Shown here piece by piece: positions 27,338-37,811 of a DNA stretch of 64,000 nt. Numbering within the stretch: the first letter of the stretch is position 1; each line of letters opens with the position of its first letter. Made by a program: the position numbers and the translations under genes. This DNA comes from Vibrio ruber DSM 16370 (GTDB lineage Bacteria > Pseudomonadota > Gammaproteobacteria > Enterobacterales > Vibrionaceae): contig NZ_FULE01000037.1 in NCBI RefSeq assembly GCF_900163965.1, positions 19,793 through 83,792 of the forward strand, in the 5' to 3' direction. The notes beneath the pieces were generated by a model. It was not told the origin of the DNA, did no database searches, and was given only the letters and a program-made list of their open reading frames with translations.

Positions 27338-30300
27338 TTAACATTCACTGATTGCATTTTTGATGCGTTTATCCGATACGGGATAAGGCGTTCCCAACTG
27401 TTGGGCAAAGAAGCTCACCCTTAACTCTTCAATCATCCAGCGGATGGCTTTGACATTCTCAGGAACCGGTGCGCCTTTCGGGATTTTGTTCAATAACTCC
27501 CGATAGTCTTGGGTCACCGATTCTATTTTCAGCATATGGAGGCGATCTTTGTTCGGGTCGATCGGTAATTTCTCTAATCGACGCTCGATAGCCTTCATAT
27601 ACCTTAGGATATCCGGTAGTTTTTTCCAACCACATTCCGTGGCAAAGCCTTTGAAGATTAAGCCTTCAATTTGTGCTTTGATATCAGAAAGTGCAAATGC
27701 CATCGTAAAATCAACTTTTCCTTTCAGCTTTTTGTTGATTTGATAAGCCGTTGTCAAAATTTCCTCAACTTGCTTGGCGATATCAACCACGGTATCACCC
27801 AGCTCCGCCCGAACATGCTCCTTCAGTGCTTCAAACGCCTCGGCTTGCCAGACCAATCCGCCCTGCTCATCAATCAGTTTATCGATCCCACAGGTAATGC
27901 AATCATCAATCAGATCCAACACTTTGCCATAAGGATTGAAATAGAGCCCGAGTTTGGATTTGTTCGGCAAATTGGTGTGCAGATATTTCACCGGAGAAGG
28001 CACATTGAGCAAAATCAAACGCCGCTCCCCGGCGCGCATCGCACGCTGCTGCTCCTGTTCGGTCTCAAATAGCTGAATCGCGACGCTGTCTTTTTCATCA
28101 ACCAGAGCCGGATAAGCCCGCACATCAAAGCCACCTTTTTTCTGCTGGTAGACCTGAGGCAACTCGCCAAAACTCCAGGTATGCAAACCTTTCTGCTCGA
28201 TATCATCATCAGCCACCTGCGACAGGGTTTCTTTGACTTTGTCTTTCAGGCTCTCTTTTAATGCGAATAAATCTTTATTTTCCCGCAGCTTTTTATGACG
28301 GTGATCGACCGCACGGAATGTGATTCGCAGGTGATCCGGAATCTGATCAATCTGCCAGTCTTCGCGCAGTATGGTCACTCCGGTCATTCGCTTCAGCTCT
28401 TTTTCCAATGCATCCAACAATGGTAGTTCCATCGGTGTTGTCCGGGCTAAAAAAGCATCCGCATAGTTCGGCGCCGGGACAAAATTCTTGCGCAATGTTT
28501 TCGGCAACGCCTTGATCAAACTGACGACTAATTCATGCCGCAGCCCGGGGATCTGCCAGTCGAACCCCATCGGCTCGATTTGGTTCAAAACAGCCAGTGG
28601 AATGTGAACCGTGACACCGTCACTATCATCACCGGGTTCGAATTGATAGCTGAGCTTCAGCTTAATGCCATTCTGATGCCAGAAGTTCGGATAATCGAGT
28701 TCGGTGACATGGCTGGCATCCCCTTTGAGCAACATCTCTTTTTCAAAGTGGAGGTATTCCGGATTCTCCCGGCTGACCTTTTTCCACCATGTATCAAAGT
28801 GACGACCGGAGACGACCTCAGTACCGACGCGCTGATCATAAAACTGGAACAAGGACTCATCATCAATCAGAATATCCCGGCGTCTCGATTTATGTTCAAG
28901 TTCTTCAACCTCTTGCAACAACTTACGGTTTTGTTTGAAAAACGCGTGTTTAGTTTCCCATTCGCCTTCAACCAGAGCGCTGCGGATAAAAATTTCCCGG
29001 CTCAGTGTCGAATCAATTGGTCCATAGTTGACCAGCCGCTTAGCAACAATCGGTACGCCAAACAAGGTCACTTTTTCATAAGCCATCACCGCTGCGCGCT
29101 TTTTCGACCAATGCGGCTCACTATAGCTGCGTTTGATCAAGTGCTGGGCCAGCGGTTCAATCCACTCCGGCTGAATTTTTGCCACCACTCGCGCCCAGAG
29201 TTTCGAGGTTTCCACAAGCTCAGCCGACATCACCCACTTGGGTTGCTTTTTAAACAGCCCGGAAGCCGGGAAAATATGAAAACGTGCATTCCTCGCGCCG
29301 TGGTATTCTTTCTCTTCCTGGTCTTTAATCCCGACATGAGACAGCAAGCCCACCAGAATCGAGGTGTGAACTCCCTGATAACTGCCGGGTTCTTCATTCA
29401 GCTTCAACCCCAGATCATGCATACTCTGATGCAACTGAAAATAGACATCCTGCCATTCACGAATGCGCAAATAGTTCAGATAGTCGCTTTTACACTGACG
29501 GCGAAACTGATTCCCGGTCAGTGCTTTCTGTTGTGTTTTGATGTAATCCCACAGGTTTACAAAGGTCAGAAAATCAGAGTCTTCATGGTAAAAGCGGCGG
29601 TGTTTATCATCGGCAGACTGCTGTTTGTCTGCCGGTCGCTCGCGGGGGTCTTGAATCGACAAGGCTGCCGCGATAATCATCACTTCTTTCAGACATCCCC
29701 ATTTGGGCGCTTCCAGCACCATACGAGCCAAACGTGGATCAATCGGCAGACGCGAGAGTTTTTGCCCAATGGCGGTCAGCCGTTTTTTGCGTTCCTGAGA
29801 CTGAGCCTGAATCGCGCCTAACTCTTCAAGAAGACGGACACCATCTTGAATATTGCGTTTATCCGGGGCTTCAACAAAGGGAAATGCTTCAATGTCACCG
29901 AGTCCCAGAGCCGTCATCTGCAAAATGACCGAAGCCAGATTGGTTCTGAGAATTTCCGGATCGGTAAATTCCGGACGGGATTGAAAATCGTCTTCGGCAT
30001 AAAGCCGGATACAGATCCCGGCTTCAACCCGACCGCAACGCCCTTTCCGCTGGTTGGCACTGGCCTGAGAAATCGGCTCAATCGGTAACCGCTGGACTTT
30101 AGTGCGGTAACTATAACGACTGATCCGGGCGGTTCCCGGGTCAATCACGTACTTAATTCCGGGGACGGTCAAAGATGTTTCGGCAACGTTGGTTGCCAAG
30201 ACGATTCTCCGGCCACTGTGAGGCTGAAAAATCCGATTCTGCTCACCGGCGGAAAGACGCGCATACAACGGCACAATTTCGGTATGTTTAAGATTACGCT

Positions 30301-31258
30301 TACTCAAAGCATCCGCCGTATCTCTGATCTCGCGCTCGCCGTTCATAAAGATCAGAATGTCTCCCGGCCCCTCATCGCTCAGTTCATCGACCGCTTCAAA
30401 AATCCCCTCAAGCTGGTCACGATCACTGTCATCTTCCCCGGCTAAAGGACGATATCGGGTATCGACCGGATAGGTTCTGCCGGACACTTCAATAATCGGT
30501 GCGCCGTCAAAATGCTGGGAAAAGCGTTCAGGGTCGATGGTTGCAGAGGTGATAATCACTTTTAGATCAGGACGCTTTGGCAACAGTTGTTTCAAATAGC
30601 CAAGAATAAAATCAATGTTCAGACTACGTTCATGAGCCTCATCAATGATGATCGTGTCGTACTGGTTGAGGAACCGATCATGCTGGATTTCAGCCAGCAG
30701 TATCCCGTCTGTCATCAGTTTAATTTGCGTCTGCTCGGAGATCTGATCATTAAAACGCACTTTATAACCGACGAAATCACCGAGTGAGGTTTTCGTTTCT
30801 TCAGCAATCCGGGTGGCAACTGAGCGCGCAGCTAACCGACGCGGTTGGGTATGACCAATCACGCCATAGGTGCCGCGCCCCAATTCAGCACAGATTTTCG
30901 GTAGTTGGGTGGTTTTACCTGAGCCAGTTTCACCCGCCACAATCACGACCTGATGCTTTTCAATTGCTTGAGCAATATCATCCCGTTTCTGACTGACGGG
31001 CAGAATTTCCGGGTAGTCTAATACCGCAGAAGTTTGCTGTCTGAGCTCAGCTGCCATCATCGATTTGGCAATATCCTGCGCGATTTCATCAAAAACGGCC
31101 TGCTTGGCACTGGGATTATTAATTTTACTGGCACCCTGAATCCGTTTATTCAGGCGAAACCGGTCTCTGAGCATACATTCGTTCAATGCATGACGCAGCG
31201 TTTTCTCGGTATTGGGCTGTGCCTGAGGTGATTGGGTATGTGGCTGTGACGACGTCAA
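27338..31258 (-). CDS. hrpA: ATP-dependent RNA helicase HrpA
   Basis: DEAH-box helicase acting on stalled ribosomes and mRNA. I place the start at TTG 31258 because AGGA lies six bases before it and the resulting 1306 residues match the ~1300 of E. coli HrpA. The frame is open upstream to 31348 without such support. Motifs: Walker A VAGETGSGKTTQLPK near residue 105, QPRRLAARSVATRIAEE, DEAHERSLNIDF, SATIDPERF, and QRKGRCGRV near 420. The winged-helix/ratchet/OB regions and the long DUF3418 C-terminal half follow. TTG initiation suggests a low translation rate. Confidence 0.95.
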   Translation of the reverse strand: MTSSQPHTQSPQAQPNTEKTLRHALNECMLRDRFRLNKRIQGASKINNPSAKQAVFDEIAQDIAKSMMAAELRQQTSAVLDYPEILPVSQKRDDIAQAIEKHQVVIVAGETGSGKTTQLPKICAELGRGTYGVIGHTQPRRLAARSVATRIAEETKTSLGDFVGYKVRFNDQISEQTQIKLMTDGILLAEIQHDRFLNQYDTIIIDEAHERSLNIDFILGYLKQLLPKRPDLKVIITSATIDPERFSQHFDGAPIIEVSGRTYPVDTRYRPLAGEDDSDRDQLEGIFEAVDELSDEGPGDILIFMNGEREIRDTADALSKRNLKHTEIVPLYARLSAGEQNRIFQPHSGRRIVLATNVAETSLTVPGIKYVIDPGTARISRYSYRTKVQRLPIEPISQASANQRKGRCGRVEAGICIRLYAEDDFQSRPEFTDPEILRTNLASVILQMTALGLGDIEAFPFVEAPDKRNIQDGVRLLEELGAIQAQSQERKKRLTAIGQKLSRLPIDPRLARMVLEAPKWGCLKEVMIIAAALSIQDPRERPADKQQSADDKHRRFYHEDSDFLTFVNLWDYIKTQQKALTGNQFRRQCKSDYLNYLRIREWQDVYFQLHQSMHDLGLKLNEEPGSYQGVHTSILVGLLSHVGIKDQEEKEYHGARNARFHIFPASGLFKKQPKWVMSAELVETSKLWARVVAKIQPEWIEPLAQHLIKRSYSEPHWSKKRAAVMAYEKVTLFGVPIVAKRLVNYGPIDSTLSREIFIRSALVEGEWETKHAFFKQNRKLLQEVEELEHKSRRRDILIDDESLFQFYDQRVGTEVVSGRHFDTWWKKVSRENPEYLHFEKEMLLKGDASHVTELDYPNFWHQNGIKLKLSYQFEPGDDSDGVTVHIPLAVLNQIEPMGFDWQIPGLRHELVVSLIKALPKTLRKNFVPAPNYADAFLARTTPMELPLLDALEKELKRMTGVTILREDWQIDQIPDHLRITFRAVDHRHKKLRENKDLFALKESLKDKVKETLSQVADDDIEQKGLHTWSFGELPQVYQQKKGGFDVRAYPALVDEKDSVAIQLFETEQEQQRAMRAGERRLILLNVPSPVKYLHTNLPNKSKLGLYFNPYGKVLDLIDDCITCGIDKLIDEQGGLVWQAEAFEALKEHVRAELGDTVVDIAKQVEEILTTAYQINKKLKGKVDFTMAFALSDIKAQIEGLIFKGFATECGWKKLPDILRYMKAIERRLEKLPIDPNKDRLHMLKIESVTQDYRELLNKIPKGAPVPENVKAIRWMIEELRVSFFAQQLGTPYPVSDKRIKNAISEC

Positions 31259-31412
31259 AGCGAATCCTATTGTATACTTGATTAAAACTGGCCGGATTGT
31301 ATCACTGTCAGGCCATGACACCAAAAACTCCTTGGTTTTCACATTCATCTGACCAGGCAGTTCTCAATCCAATCTGGTGCAGGTTGACCGTTTTTGATGT
31401 ATATTTCGTTTG

Positions 31413-31823
31413 ATGTCAGACATGCAGGATGAGACCATAGATAACGTGAAAGCTTCTGAATTTATTCATATACTTAATGCCCTGCCTAATGATCCGGAAA
31501 TCGTTACCGGAGAAATATGGCTGCCGGAGCGTTTATTACAGGCCACCTATCTTGATGACTTGCTATTTTGTCAGTTTGATAATGCACCGGAAGAGAATGA
31601 AGGCGAAGAAGAAGGCAGAGGTTTTGTCGATCATGAACTGTCCCTGCTCAAAAGCCATATCATGCAGATTTTTCTCGAAAAAGCGCCTTTGGAGCATAAA
31701 CGGGATGCGATTCTGGCACTGATTCTTTATGCGCATGAACATTCATCATCCGATGTCGTTGAGATGCTTGAGCAACTCAGTTTGCAGGAAAATACTCTGC
31801 AAGAAAACGATCAGGAAAGTTAA
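31413..31823 (+). CDS. Conserved hypothetical acidic protein
   Basis: About 136 residues, strongly acidic in the middle (NAPEENEGEEEGRG), helical, no signal or membrane segment. The start could be TTG 31410, ATG 31413 or ATG 31422; none has a strong ribosome site. It is divergent from hrpA and convergent with the reductase gene, and the two stop codons overlap within TTAA (31820-31823). I do not recognise a domain. Confidence 0.65.
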   Translation: MSDMQDETIDNVKASEFIHILNALPNDPEIVTGEIWLPERLLQATYLDDLLFCQFDNAPEENEGEEEGRGFVDHELSLLKSHIMQIFLEKAPLEHKRDAILALILYAHEHSSSDVVEMLEQLSLQENTLQENDQES

Positions 31824-32911
31824 TCCCGACCTTTGAGCGGAACACGCGATTCGCGCCCCAATTGCTCCGTTTCAATCAACTGCGCAAAGAAATCGTTCAT
31901 CGTGACTGACAAAGCGCGGTATTTAAGCCCCAACTCACCAATACTTTTGGTGTTATTTCCTTTCCATGTATACCCGACATTCTGCGTAATCGTTTTGCGG
32001 GTTATCGCCGGGTTGAGCATTGGTCCAAATAACCACACCAGAAACTTCGGGAGTATCCGTTTGGGCAGCGGATAATGCTTGCCATATGTCGGCTGGAGCT
32101 GACGCGCCATTTCCAGTAATGTCGTGTTATAACCGGAGATAATATATCGTCCTCGCGCATGCGTGGTATAAGCCGCCGATAAATGGGCTTCGGCCACATC
32201 CCGGACATCAACGACCCCGACGCCCCAGTCCGGCACACCGGCTTTCATTGTGCCATCCCCCATCTGACGAATGATTTGAAAACTTTCAGAGGACATATAA
32301 GGATTGACGCCCGGCCCCATGATCAGAGAGGGATTCATCACGATCAGTGTCCACTGTTGCTGAGTCTCCGCGATACACCACGCTGCTTTTTCAGCTTCCG
32401 TTTTTGAATATGAGTATGGGTTATGGTCTATCGTGCTGGACTGATTCCAGCTTTCTTCAGTCACCATGCCATGCTCTAAGTTTGACAAGTCGGCGTTATC
32501 ACCATAGATGGCAGCACAACTGCTGGTCAGAACCACACGCTCTACTGATGGTGTTAATGTCGCCTGATTGAGTACATTACGGGTTCCTTCCACGGCAGGT
32601 GTAATCAACTCACTGAGTGGATCGCTGACCTGAAGCCGAAATGGTGACGCGGTATGAAATACCACCCGACATCCTTGCATTGCTTGTGCATATGATCCGT
32701 CATCAAGTAAATCTGCCTGAAAATAACGGAGCGTTCCCGGAGCAGTGCGAGCGATTCGGTTGAGATACTTGAGTTTATGCTGAGCCGTCACATCTCGAAC
32801 CGTTGCGTGTACTGTCACGCCGGATTCCAGTAAACGTTTAATCAGCCAGCCGGCCACATATCCTGTCGCTCCGGTTACAAGTACCGGCGATTTACGGTCA
32901 ATGCTATACAT
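31820..32911 (-). CDS. Extended SDR NAD(P)-dependent reductase/epimerase (dihydroflavonol-4-reductase-like)
   Basis: This 363-residue protein has the extended-SDR cofactor motif TGATGYVAGW (GxxGxxxG type, near residue 14) and the catalytic serine region VVLTSSCAAIYGD. The YxxxK motif is YSYSKTEAEKAAW near 170. The overall pattern is that of the DFR/cinnamoyl-CoA-reductase branch, so it probably reduces an aldehyde or ketone. It follows the TetR-family gene by three bases and is surely co-transcribed and repressed with it. Substrate unknown. Confidence 0.87.
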   Translation of the reverse strand: MYSIDRKSPVLVTGATGYVAGWLIKRLLESGVTVHATVRDVTAQHKLKYLNRIARTAPGTLRYFQADLLDDGSYAQAMQGCRVVFHTASPFRLQVSDPLSELITPAVEGTRNVLNQATLTPSVERVVLTSSCAAIYGDNADLSNLEHGMVTEESWNQSSTIDHNPYSYSKTEAEKAAWCIAETQQQWTLIVMNPSLIMGPGVNPYMSSESFQIIRQMGDGTMKAGVPDWGVGVVDVRDVAEAHLSAAYTTHARGRYIISGYNTTLLEMARQLQPTYGKHYPLPKRILPKFLVWLFGPMLNPAITRKTITQNVGYTWKGNNTKSIGELGLKYRALSVTMNDFFAQLIETEQLGRESRVPLKGRD

Positions 32912-32914
32912 GAT

Positions 32915-33505
32915 TTAATCGTTCTCATCTAAACAAGATGCAGAAATTACGATGCCACGCCAATACACACGAAAGGCTTCGCGAAATATCGTTTCCGTCT
33001 CATCGCGAGTATATTTTTTCCGGTTCGCGTACATGACCAGTGAATGCAGATAACTTTGTGCTGTGATACAAATCAGCTCGGGAGAAATAGGATGTAGCGT
33101 ACCGCTATCCTGAGCGTCTTTGAGTTTTTTGAGCATCGGCTCCCATAGCTCTTCTGCATACTGGCGAACCGTTTCCCCCAGTAACTGAGAGGCGTTCAGC
33201 ACATTCAACGCCCAATATTCCCTCATATGGTCATAAGACCAATGCGCAAAAGCAATCCATTGAGTAAAAAGAACCTCGGAGATCGGTGCTGAAAAATTCA
33301 CCTGACGCAAGATCACATCCGCCATATTGCGTTTAATAAAGAGATAAACATCATCGATCAGCATCTGTTTGGTTTCAAAATGATTGAACAGTGTGCCGTT
33401 AGAAACACTCGCTTCTTTTGCAATGGCTGCGGTCGAGACACCTACGCCATCCTGAGCAAACAAGCGAATGGCAGCTTCAATAATCTGTAGTTTCTTGGCG
33501 TTCAT
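32915..33505 (-). CDS. TetR/AcrR-family transcriptional regulator
   Basis: 196 residues from the ATG at 33505 (an upstream TTG at 33514 is less likely). The N-terminal helix-turn-helix is clear: KLQIIEAAIRLFAQDGVGVS, then TAAIAKEASVSNGTLFNHF (residues about 28-46). The C-terminal ligand domain is divergent. It is first in a two-gene operon with the reductase and has a perfect palindrome in front, so it most likely represses its own operon until an inducer, perhaps the reductase substrate, appears. Confidence 0.88.
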   Translation of the reverse strand: MNAKKLQIIEAAIRLFAQDGVGVSTAAIAKEASVSNGTLFNHFETKQMLIDDVYLFIKRNMADVILRQVNFSAPISEVLFTQWIAFAHWSYDHMREYWALNVLNASQLLGETVRQYAEELWEPMLKKLKDAQDSGTLHPISPELICITAQSYLHSLVMYANRKKYTRDETETIFREAFRVYWRGIVISASCLDEND

Positions 33506-33518
33506 TAAAAACAATACA

Positions 33519-33542
33519 TTTAGAGTGACTAGTCACTCTAAA
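33519..33542. promoter_or_regulatory. Perfect 24-bp palindromic operator upstream of the TetR-family gene
   Basis: The half site TTTAGAGTGACT (33519-33530) is followed immediately by its inverse complement (33531-33542). It lies 14 bp before the tetR start, ideal for autorepression. The remaining gap to 33865 is AT-rich and shows a doubled AGGTACA near 33605-33625 but nothing else I can name. Confidence 0.8.
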
Positions 33543-33865
33543 TTAATGCAAAAAGACCTCACCCGTCAACAAAAATCTAATTGAGAATTATTTTCATTTT
33601 ATTGTATAGGTACAAATAGGTACAGACGTGAGGTGACGTAAAAGGTGTAAGCGGTGCACGTTGAAAATGAACCCGTTTACAATCCTGTGGTCAGAATAAT
33701 CAATACAGCCTTTTAAAACGGTTTCACATCAATAGGATGACATTGTATAACCTTCCCAAACACACTTGGGTATAAAACAATCAATATCGAGTCGATCACG
33801 TTTATTTTCTGATGATCCTATGATATTTCTTACGGCTGATAATTAAGCGCTTCTGTGAGGAAAAT

Positions 33866-34315
33866 ATGTTTAATACCATTACATCACTGTTTAAAGAACT
33901 TCTTGAAGGTCAGGATCTCGGTCATCATGAAGACAGTCCGCAACTGGCAATTGCCTGCCTGCTGACTGAGGTGTCCGGAGCGGATCACGACATATCCTCG
34001 TCAGAAAAAGAGGCGCAGACTCAACTGCTTATCAAATTGTGTCAACTGACTCAACCTGAAGCTGAAAACTTATTAAAACAGGCTGCACAGCAAGTGAAGG
34101 ATTCCGCTTCGCTCTATGACTTTACATCGCAGCTCAGAACGTTGTCTCAAGAACGACGCTTTGAACTGATTCAAGCCATGTGGGAAGTCGCCAATGCCGA
34201 TGAATACATCGACCCGTTTGAAGATGCAGTCATTCGTAAAACCGCAGAACTGTTATATGTCGATCATAGTGAATTTATCCGGGCAAAATTAATTGTGACC
34301 GATCATAAATCTTAA
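33866..34315 (+). CDS. TerB-family (tellurite-resistance-like) protein
   Basis: This 149-residue cytosolic helical protein has the TerB pattern: IACLLTEVSGADHDISSSEK near residue 28 (acidic metal-binding-like loop) repeated as MWEVANADEYIDPFEDAVIR near 110. A GTGAGG ribosome site precedes the ATG. It is monocistronic with its own terminator and is unlikely to mean real tellurite resistance, since no other ter gene is near. Confidence 0.8.
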   Translation: MFNTITSLFKELLEGQDLGHHEDSPQLAIACLLTEVSGADHDISSSEKEAQTQLLIKLCQLTQPEAENLLKQAAQQVKDSASLYDFTSQLRTLSQERRFELIQAMWEVANADEYIDPFEDAVIRKTAELLYVDHSEFIRAKLIVTDHKS

Positions 34316-34400
34316 CGGCTCTCTCCCACTTTGCTCGCCCTGTCATCATCCGCACTGTGAACGACAGTTATCGAGCACGGCACAACCCTTCATAATCAAG

Positions 34401-34430
34401 CAGAAGTCGAATCATCCGGTTCGACTTCTG
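34401..34430 (+). terminator. Terminator-like hairpin after the TerB gene
   Basis: CAGAAGTCGAA (34401-34411) is an exact inverse repeat of TTCGACTTCTG (34420-34430) with an eight-base loop; the following T-run is weak (CTGTTCAATTT). Confidence 0.65.
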
Positions 34431-34606
34431 CTGTTCAATTTCTACACGTCAGCTATAATATGTGCCCTTTATAGCCGGATGATGTTAAAGAGCCGTATCA
34501 ACCATCCTGAATCAATCTAAGGCCACGATTTGAACCGAGGTTGGTCAAATTGCTGTGTGACAGCAGTGACCATGCATAACATACGATTAGGTAGCAAAAT
34601 AAAGCA

Positions 34607-36016
34607 ATGACAGTCCATACTTATACGCCAAATCAAACCACGACTCTGGATACAGCGCAGAAAACGCTGGCACAGCAAGAAGCAAGCAATCATGCGGTAT
34701 CAGGTAACAGAATCGGATTTGTTTCTCTGGGGTGCCCGAAAAACCTTGTCGATTCAGAGCGAATTCTGACCCAGTTGCGAACTGAAGGATACGATATCGT
34801 CAGCCAGTATCAGAATGCTGACTTGGTTATCGTCAATACCTGTGGTTTTATCGACAGTGCCGTTCAGGAATCTCTGGATGCTATCGGGGAAGCGCTGAAT
34901 GAAAACGGCAAAGTCATTGTCACCGGATGTCTCGGGGCGCGAGAAGATGAAATCCGGGAAGTTCATCCCAATGTATTAGGAATTACCGGACCACACGCTT
35001 ACGAAAATGTCCTTGAGCATGTCCATCAGTTTGTGCCGCGGCCGGCGCACAATCCATATACCAGTCTCGTCCCCGATCATGGGGTCAAACTGACCCCGAA
35101 ACACTACGCGTATCTGAAAATATCAGAAGGTTGTAATCATCGTTGTACATTCTGCATTATCCCTTCCATGCGCGGTCAGTTAGTGAGCCGCCCGGTCGGT
35201 GAAATCATCGGGGAAGCAGAACGGCTGAAAAATGCAGGCGTCAAAGAACTGCTTGTCATCAGTCAGGATACCAGTGCTTATGGCGTGGATACTAAACACA
35301 GCCTTGGTTTCTCAAACGGCACACCAGTGCGGCAAAACCTCACAGCGCTCAGTGAACATCTGAGTCAGTTGGGAATTTGGATCCGACTCCATTATGTTTA
35401 CCCTTATCCTCATGTGGATGACATCATTCCGTTGATGGCGGCAGGAAAAATCTTGCCTTACCTTGATATTCCATTTCAACATGCCAGCCCGCGCGTTCTG
35501 AAAATGATGAAACGTCCCGGTCAGGCAGAACGAACGCTGGAACGGATTAAACAGTGGCGTGAAATCTGTCCGCAACTGGTGATTCGTTCCACCTTTATCG
35601 TCGGGTTCCCCGGAGAAACGGAAGAAGATTTTCAAATCTTACTCGATTGGCTGCAAGAAGCGCAGCTCGACCGGGTCGGATGCTTTAAATACTCTCCGGT
35701 TGAAGGTGCTACCGCCAATGAACTGGCCGAACAAGTTCCGGAATCGATCAAGCAGGAGCGCTATGAACGTTTTATGGCGTTGCAGCAATCAATCAGTACC
35801 GCAAAACTGCAACGTCGTATCGGCACTCAAATGCAAGTGCTGATCGATGACGTCGATCAGGAAGGTGCGATAGGCCGCTCTTACGCTGACGCACCTGAAA
35901 TTGACGGTGTGGTTTACCTCAATGGTGAAACGGGGGTAAAAGCGGGAGATTTAGTGAATGTCATCATTGAACATGCAGACGAATATGATCTGTGGGGTAG
36001 CCTGATCGCTGATTAA
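34607..36016 (+). CDS. rimO: Ribosomal protein uS12 methylthiotransferase RimO
   Basis: This radical-SAM enzyme adds a methylthio group to Asp of ribosomal protein S12. It has 469 residues with the three expected domains. The first is the N-terminal MTTase domain ([15 protein letters not shown] near 38, VNTCGFI near 78, TGCLGAR), whose three cysteines bind the second iron-sulfur cluster. The second is the radical-SAM core with [13 protein letters not shown] (CxxxCxxC). The third is a C-terminal TRAM domain ([18 protein letters not shown]...). It is monocistronic. All catalytic cysteines are present. Confidence 0.96.
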   Translation: MTVHTYTPNQTTTLDTAQKTLAQQEASNHAVSGNRIGFVSLGCPKNLVDSERILTQLRTEGYDIVSQYQNADLVIVNTCGFIDSAVQESLDAIGEALNENGKVIVTGCLGAREDEIREVHPNVLGITGPHAYENVLEHVHQFVPRPAHNPYTSLVPDHGVKLTPKHYAYLKISEGCNHRCTFCIIPSMRGQLVSRPVGEIIGEAERLKNAGVKELLVISQDTSAYGVDTKHSLGFSNGTPVRQNLTALSEHLSQLGIWIRLHYVYPYPHVDDIIPLMAAGKILPYLDIPFQHASPRVLKMMKRPGQAERTLERIKQWREICPQLVIRSTFIVGFPGETEEDFQILLDWLQEAQLDRVGCFKYSPVEGATANELAEQVPESIKQERYERFMALQQSISTAKLQRRIGTQMQVLIDDVDQEGAIGRSYADAPEIDGVVYLNGETGVKAGDLVNVIIEHADEYDLWGSLIAD

Positions 36017-36070
36017 AACACCAGCGTCAGTCTGAGATGCTGAGCAGTTGTGTGACAATACTCGCCACCT

Positions 36071-36160
36071 CAGCACCACGGTGATTCACTCCCGTGGTGC
36101 TGATTACTTTTACAAAGGCAGCAACTAAAGCTATGCTGCCTGTTCTTTTTTTCTTTTTCT
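36071..36160 (+). terminator. Terminator region of rimO
   Basis: Two hairpins: CAGCACCACGG (36071-36081) with CCGTGGTGCTG (36092-36102), then AGGCAGCA (36116-36123) with TGCTGCCT (36134-36141). The second is followed by a run of T (TTTTTTTCTTTTT) and is a good intrinsic terminator ending just before the transporter gene. Confidence 0.85.
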
Positions 36161-36182
36161 GATAAAAGAAGGATTCCTGAAG

Positions 36183-37067
36183 ATGTGGATTCTTGTGACC
36201 CTCTTTGCTGCGACTTGTCAATCAATCCGCACGGCTTACCAAAAAACACTCTCCCAAGAGCAGGGCTTTTTACACGCAACCATGGCCCGCTCACTGTATG
36301 GTTTACCGATTGTGAGTATTTATCTGTTGATTTGCTGGTATTTTATCGGGCAAATTACCTTCCCTTCCATCGGACAGTTTCTCGGTTATGCCTCCGTCTG
36401 TGCCATTGCACAGGTGCTCGCCACTTACCTGATGCTCCGGGTTTTTCAGTCCGGCAGTTTTGCGTTAGGCACACTTCTGGCAAAAACAGAAGCGGTTCTG
36501 GCAGCCTTGATCGGCATTCCGCTGTTACACAATTCGCTGAATCTGACTGCCTGGAGCGGTATTGCATTAGGCGTCACCGGAACGTTAGTGATGAGTATGC
36601 GCCTGGGTAACTTACGTCATGCTCATAAAGATATGTCACTGCTTGCCGGGTTAGGTAGCGGGTTATGCTTTGCCGTTACATCAGTGACAGCGTCACTTGC
36701 AAGTCATTCGCTACAAGGATCGATTATTACCAGCGCAGGTGTCACGATCTGGTACGTTCTCGCATTGCAATCAGTGCTCTTATGTAGCCTGCAAATCTAT
36801 CGCAGTGGTGATCTCTTCTCCCCTGTGAAGCAATCTTTCCTGCTCAGCAGCAAAGTCGGTATTCTCAGTTCATTGGGATCAATCGGTTGGTTCACCGGTT
36901 TTGCACTGATTAATCCGGCGCTGGTCAAAACGCTGGGGCAAATTGAGATTCTCGGTACGCTCTACTTTTCCAAACGGCGTTTTAATGAACAGATGACATT
37001 GCAACAATGGATCGGTGGCAGCATGATCGTCGGCAGTGTGATTCTGGTTGCCGTCGCGACCCTGTGA
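36183..37067 (+). CDS. EamA/DMT-superfamily membrane transporter
   Basis: 294 residues with about ten hydrophobic helices and two halves of similar fold, as in EamA-type permeases. It begins MWILVTLFAATCQSIRTAYQ; AGGATTCCTGAAG precedes the ATG. The substrate cannot be predicted. It converges with the exonuclease gene at 37073, leaving only five bases between stops. Confidence 0.85.
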   Translation: MWILVTLFAATCQSIRTAYQKTLSQEQGFLHATMARSLYGLPIVSIYLLICWYFIGQITFPSIGQFLGYASVCAIAQVLATYLMLRVFQSGSFALGTLLAKTEAVLAALIGIPLLHNSLNLTAWSGIALGVTGTLVMSMRLGNLRHAHKDMSLLAGLGSGLCFAVTSVTASLASHSLQGSIITSAGVTIWYVLALQSVLLCSLQIYRSGDLFSPVKQSFLLSSKVGILSSLGSIGWFTGFALINPALVKTLGQIEILGTLYFSKRRFNEQMTLQQWIGGSMIVGSVILVAVATL

Positions 37068-37072
37068 GAAAC

Positions 37073-37603
37073 CTATAACATGGTCAATGCCAGCTTCGCG
37101 AGATTATAGGCATCGACATATCCGGAGTGCTGACGCCCTTCCCATGGAATCCCAGCCGCTTCCTGAGCCGTCCGGTGCCCGATCCGGCGTTCTTTCATGC
37201 GGTGCTGAATCCGGTACAAGGTTGCCAGATTAATAAACTCATGGATCGGTGACGCAATCCCTTTCTGTTGGCACTCCTGTTGTAAAATCAGGTCATCCCT
37301 TCCCCATGCCATATAAACTTTATTGGTCGAACCAAAGTTTTTGATCACCGACTGAATCACCTGCGCCAACGGTCGTCCCTGTTTTTCCAGTTTCCGTGGG
37401 GTGATACCGGTTAATTCTGCACAAAACAGCGACACTTCATCCTGTTCCGGCTGAACATAGTACTGAGCTCTTTTGACGATTTTGCCTTGATCCAGTGCGA
37501 TTTCAGCCAAACCGATTTCAATTATTTCTCCGGTTGTCCCGACACCGTTTTCATTCCAGCAACACATTTCCAGATCGAAGCAGACAACTCGATTGCAGTT
37601 CAT
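37073..37603 (-). CDS. 3'-5' exonuclease of the DEDDh/ERI-1-KapD type
   Basis: This 176-residue protein has ExoI FDLEMCCWNENG near residue 9 (Asp and Glu present), ExoII MAWGRDDLILQQECQ near 98, and ExoIII GRQHSGYVDAYNLAKL near 156. This matches the short exonuclease family of KapD/ERI-1 type found in Vibrio. It probably trims RNA or DNA 3' ends. Single gene. Confidence 0.82.
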   Translation of the reverse strand: MNCNRVVCFDLEMCCWNENGVGTTGEIIEIGLAEIALDQGKIVKRAQYYVQPEQDEVSLFCAELTGITPRKLEKQGRPLAQVIQSVIKNFGSTNKVYMAWGRDDLILQQECQQKGIASPIHEFINLATLYRIQHRMKERRIGHRTAQEAAGIPWEGRQHSGYVDAYNLAKLALTML

Positions 37604-37811
37604 AACCTATATACCCAGTCTTTCGCCCAAACCCGCGATCATAATGAAATAATCTCAAAAAGCGAATCAAGGAGACAACACCATGAACTGGATGGACAAA
37701 TATTCAACGAACAGGGGGCTGATAACAGCAAATACGGCGACTTCATACATGGATTCATGCCCTTTTGTGTTAGTATTTGCGCCATTATCTTAATGTAGCA
37801 GAGAATTACAT

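Noticed and set aside
28535..29821. 428-codon plus-strand frame antisense to hrpA
   Set aside because: A shadow of the hrpA reading frame; no recognisable domains or start signal.
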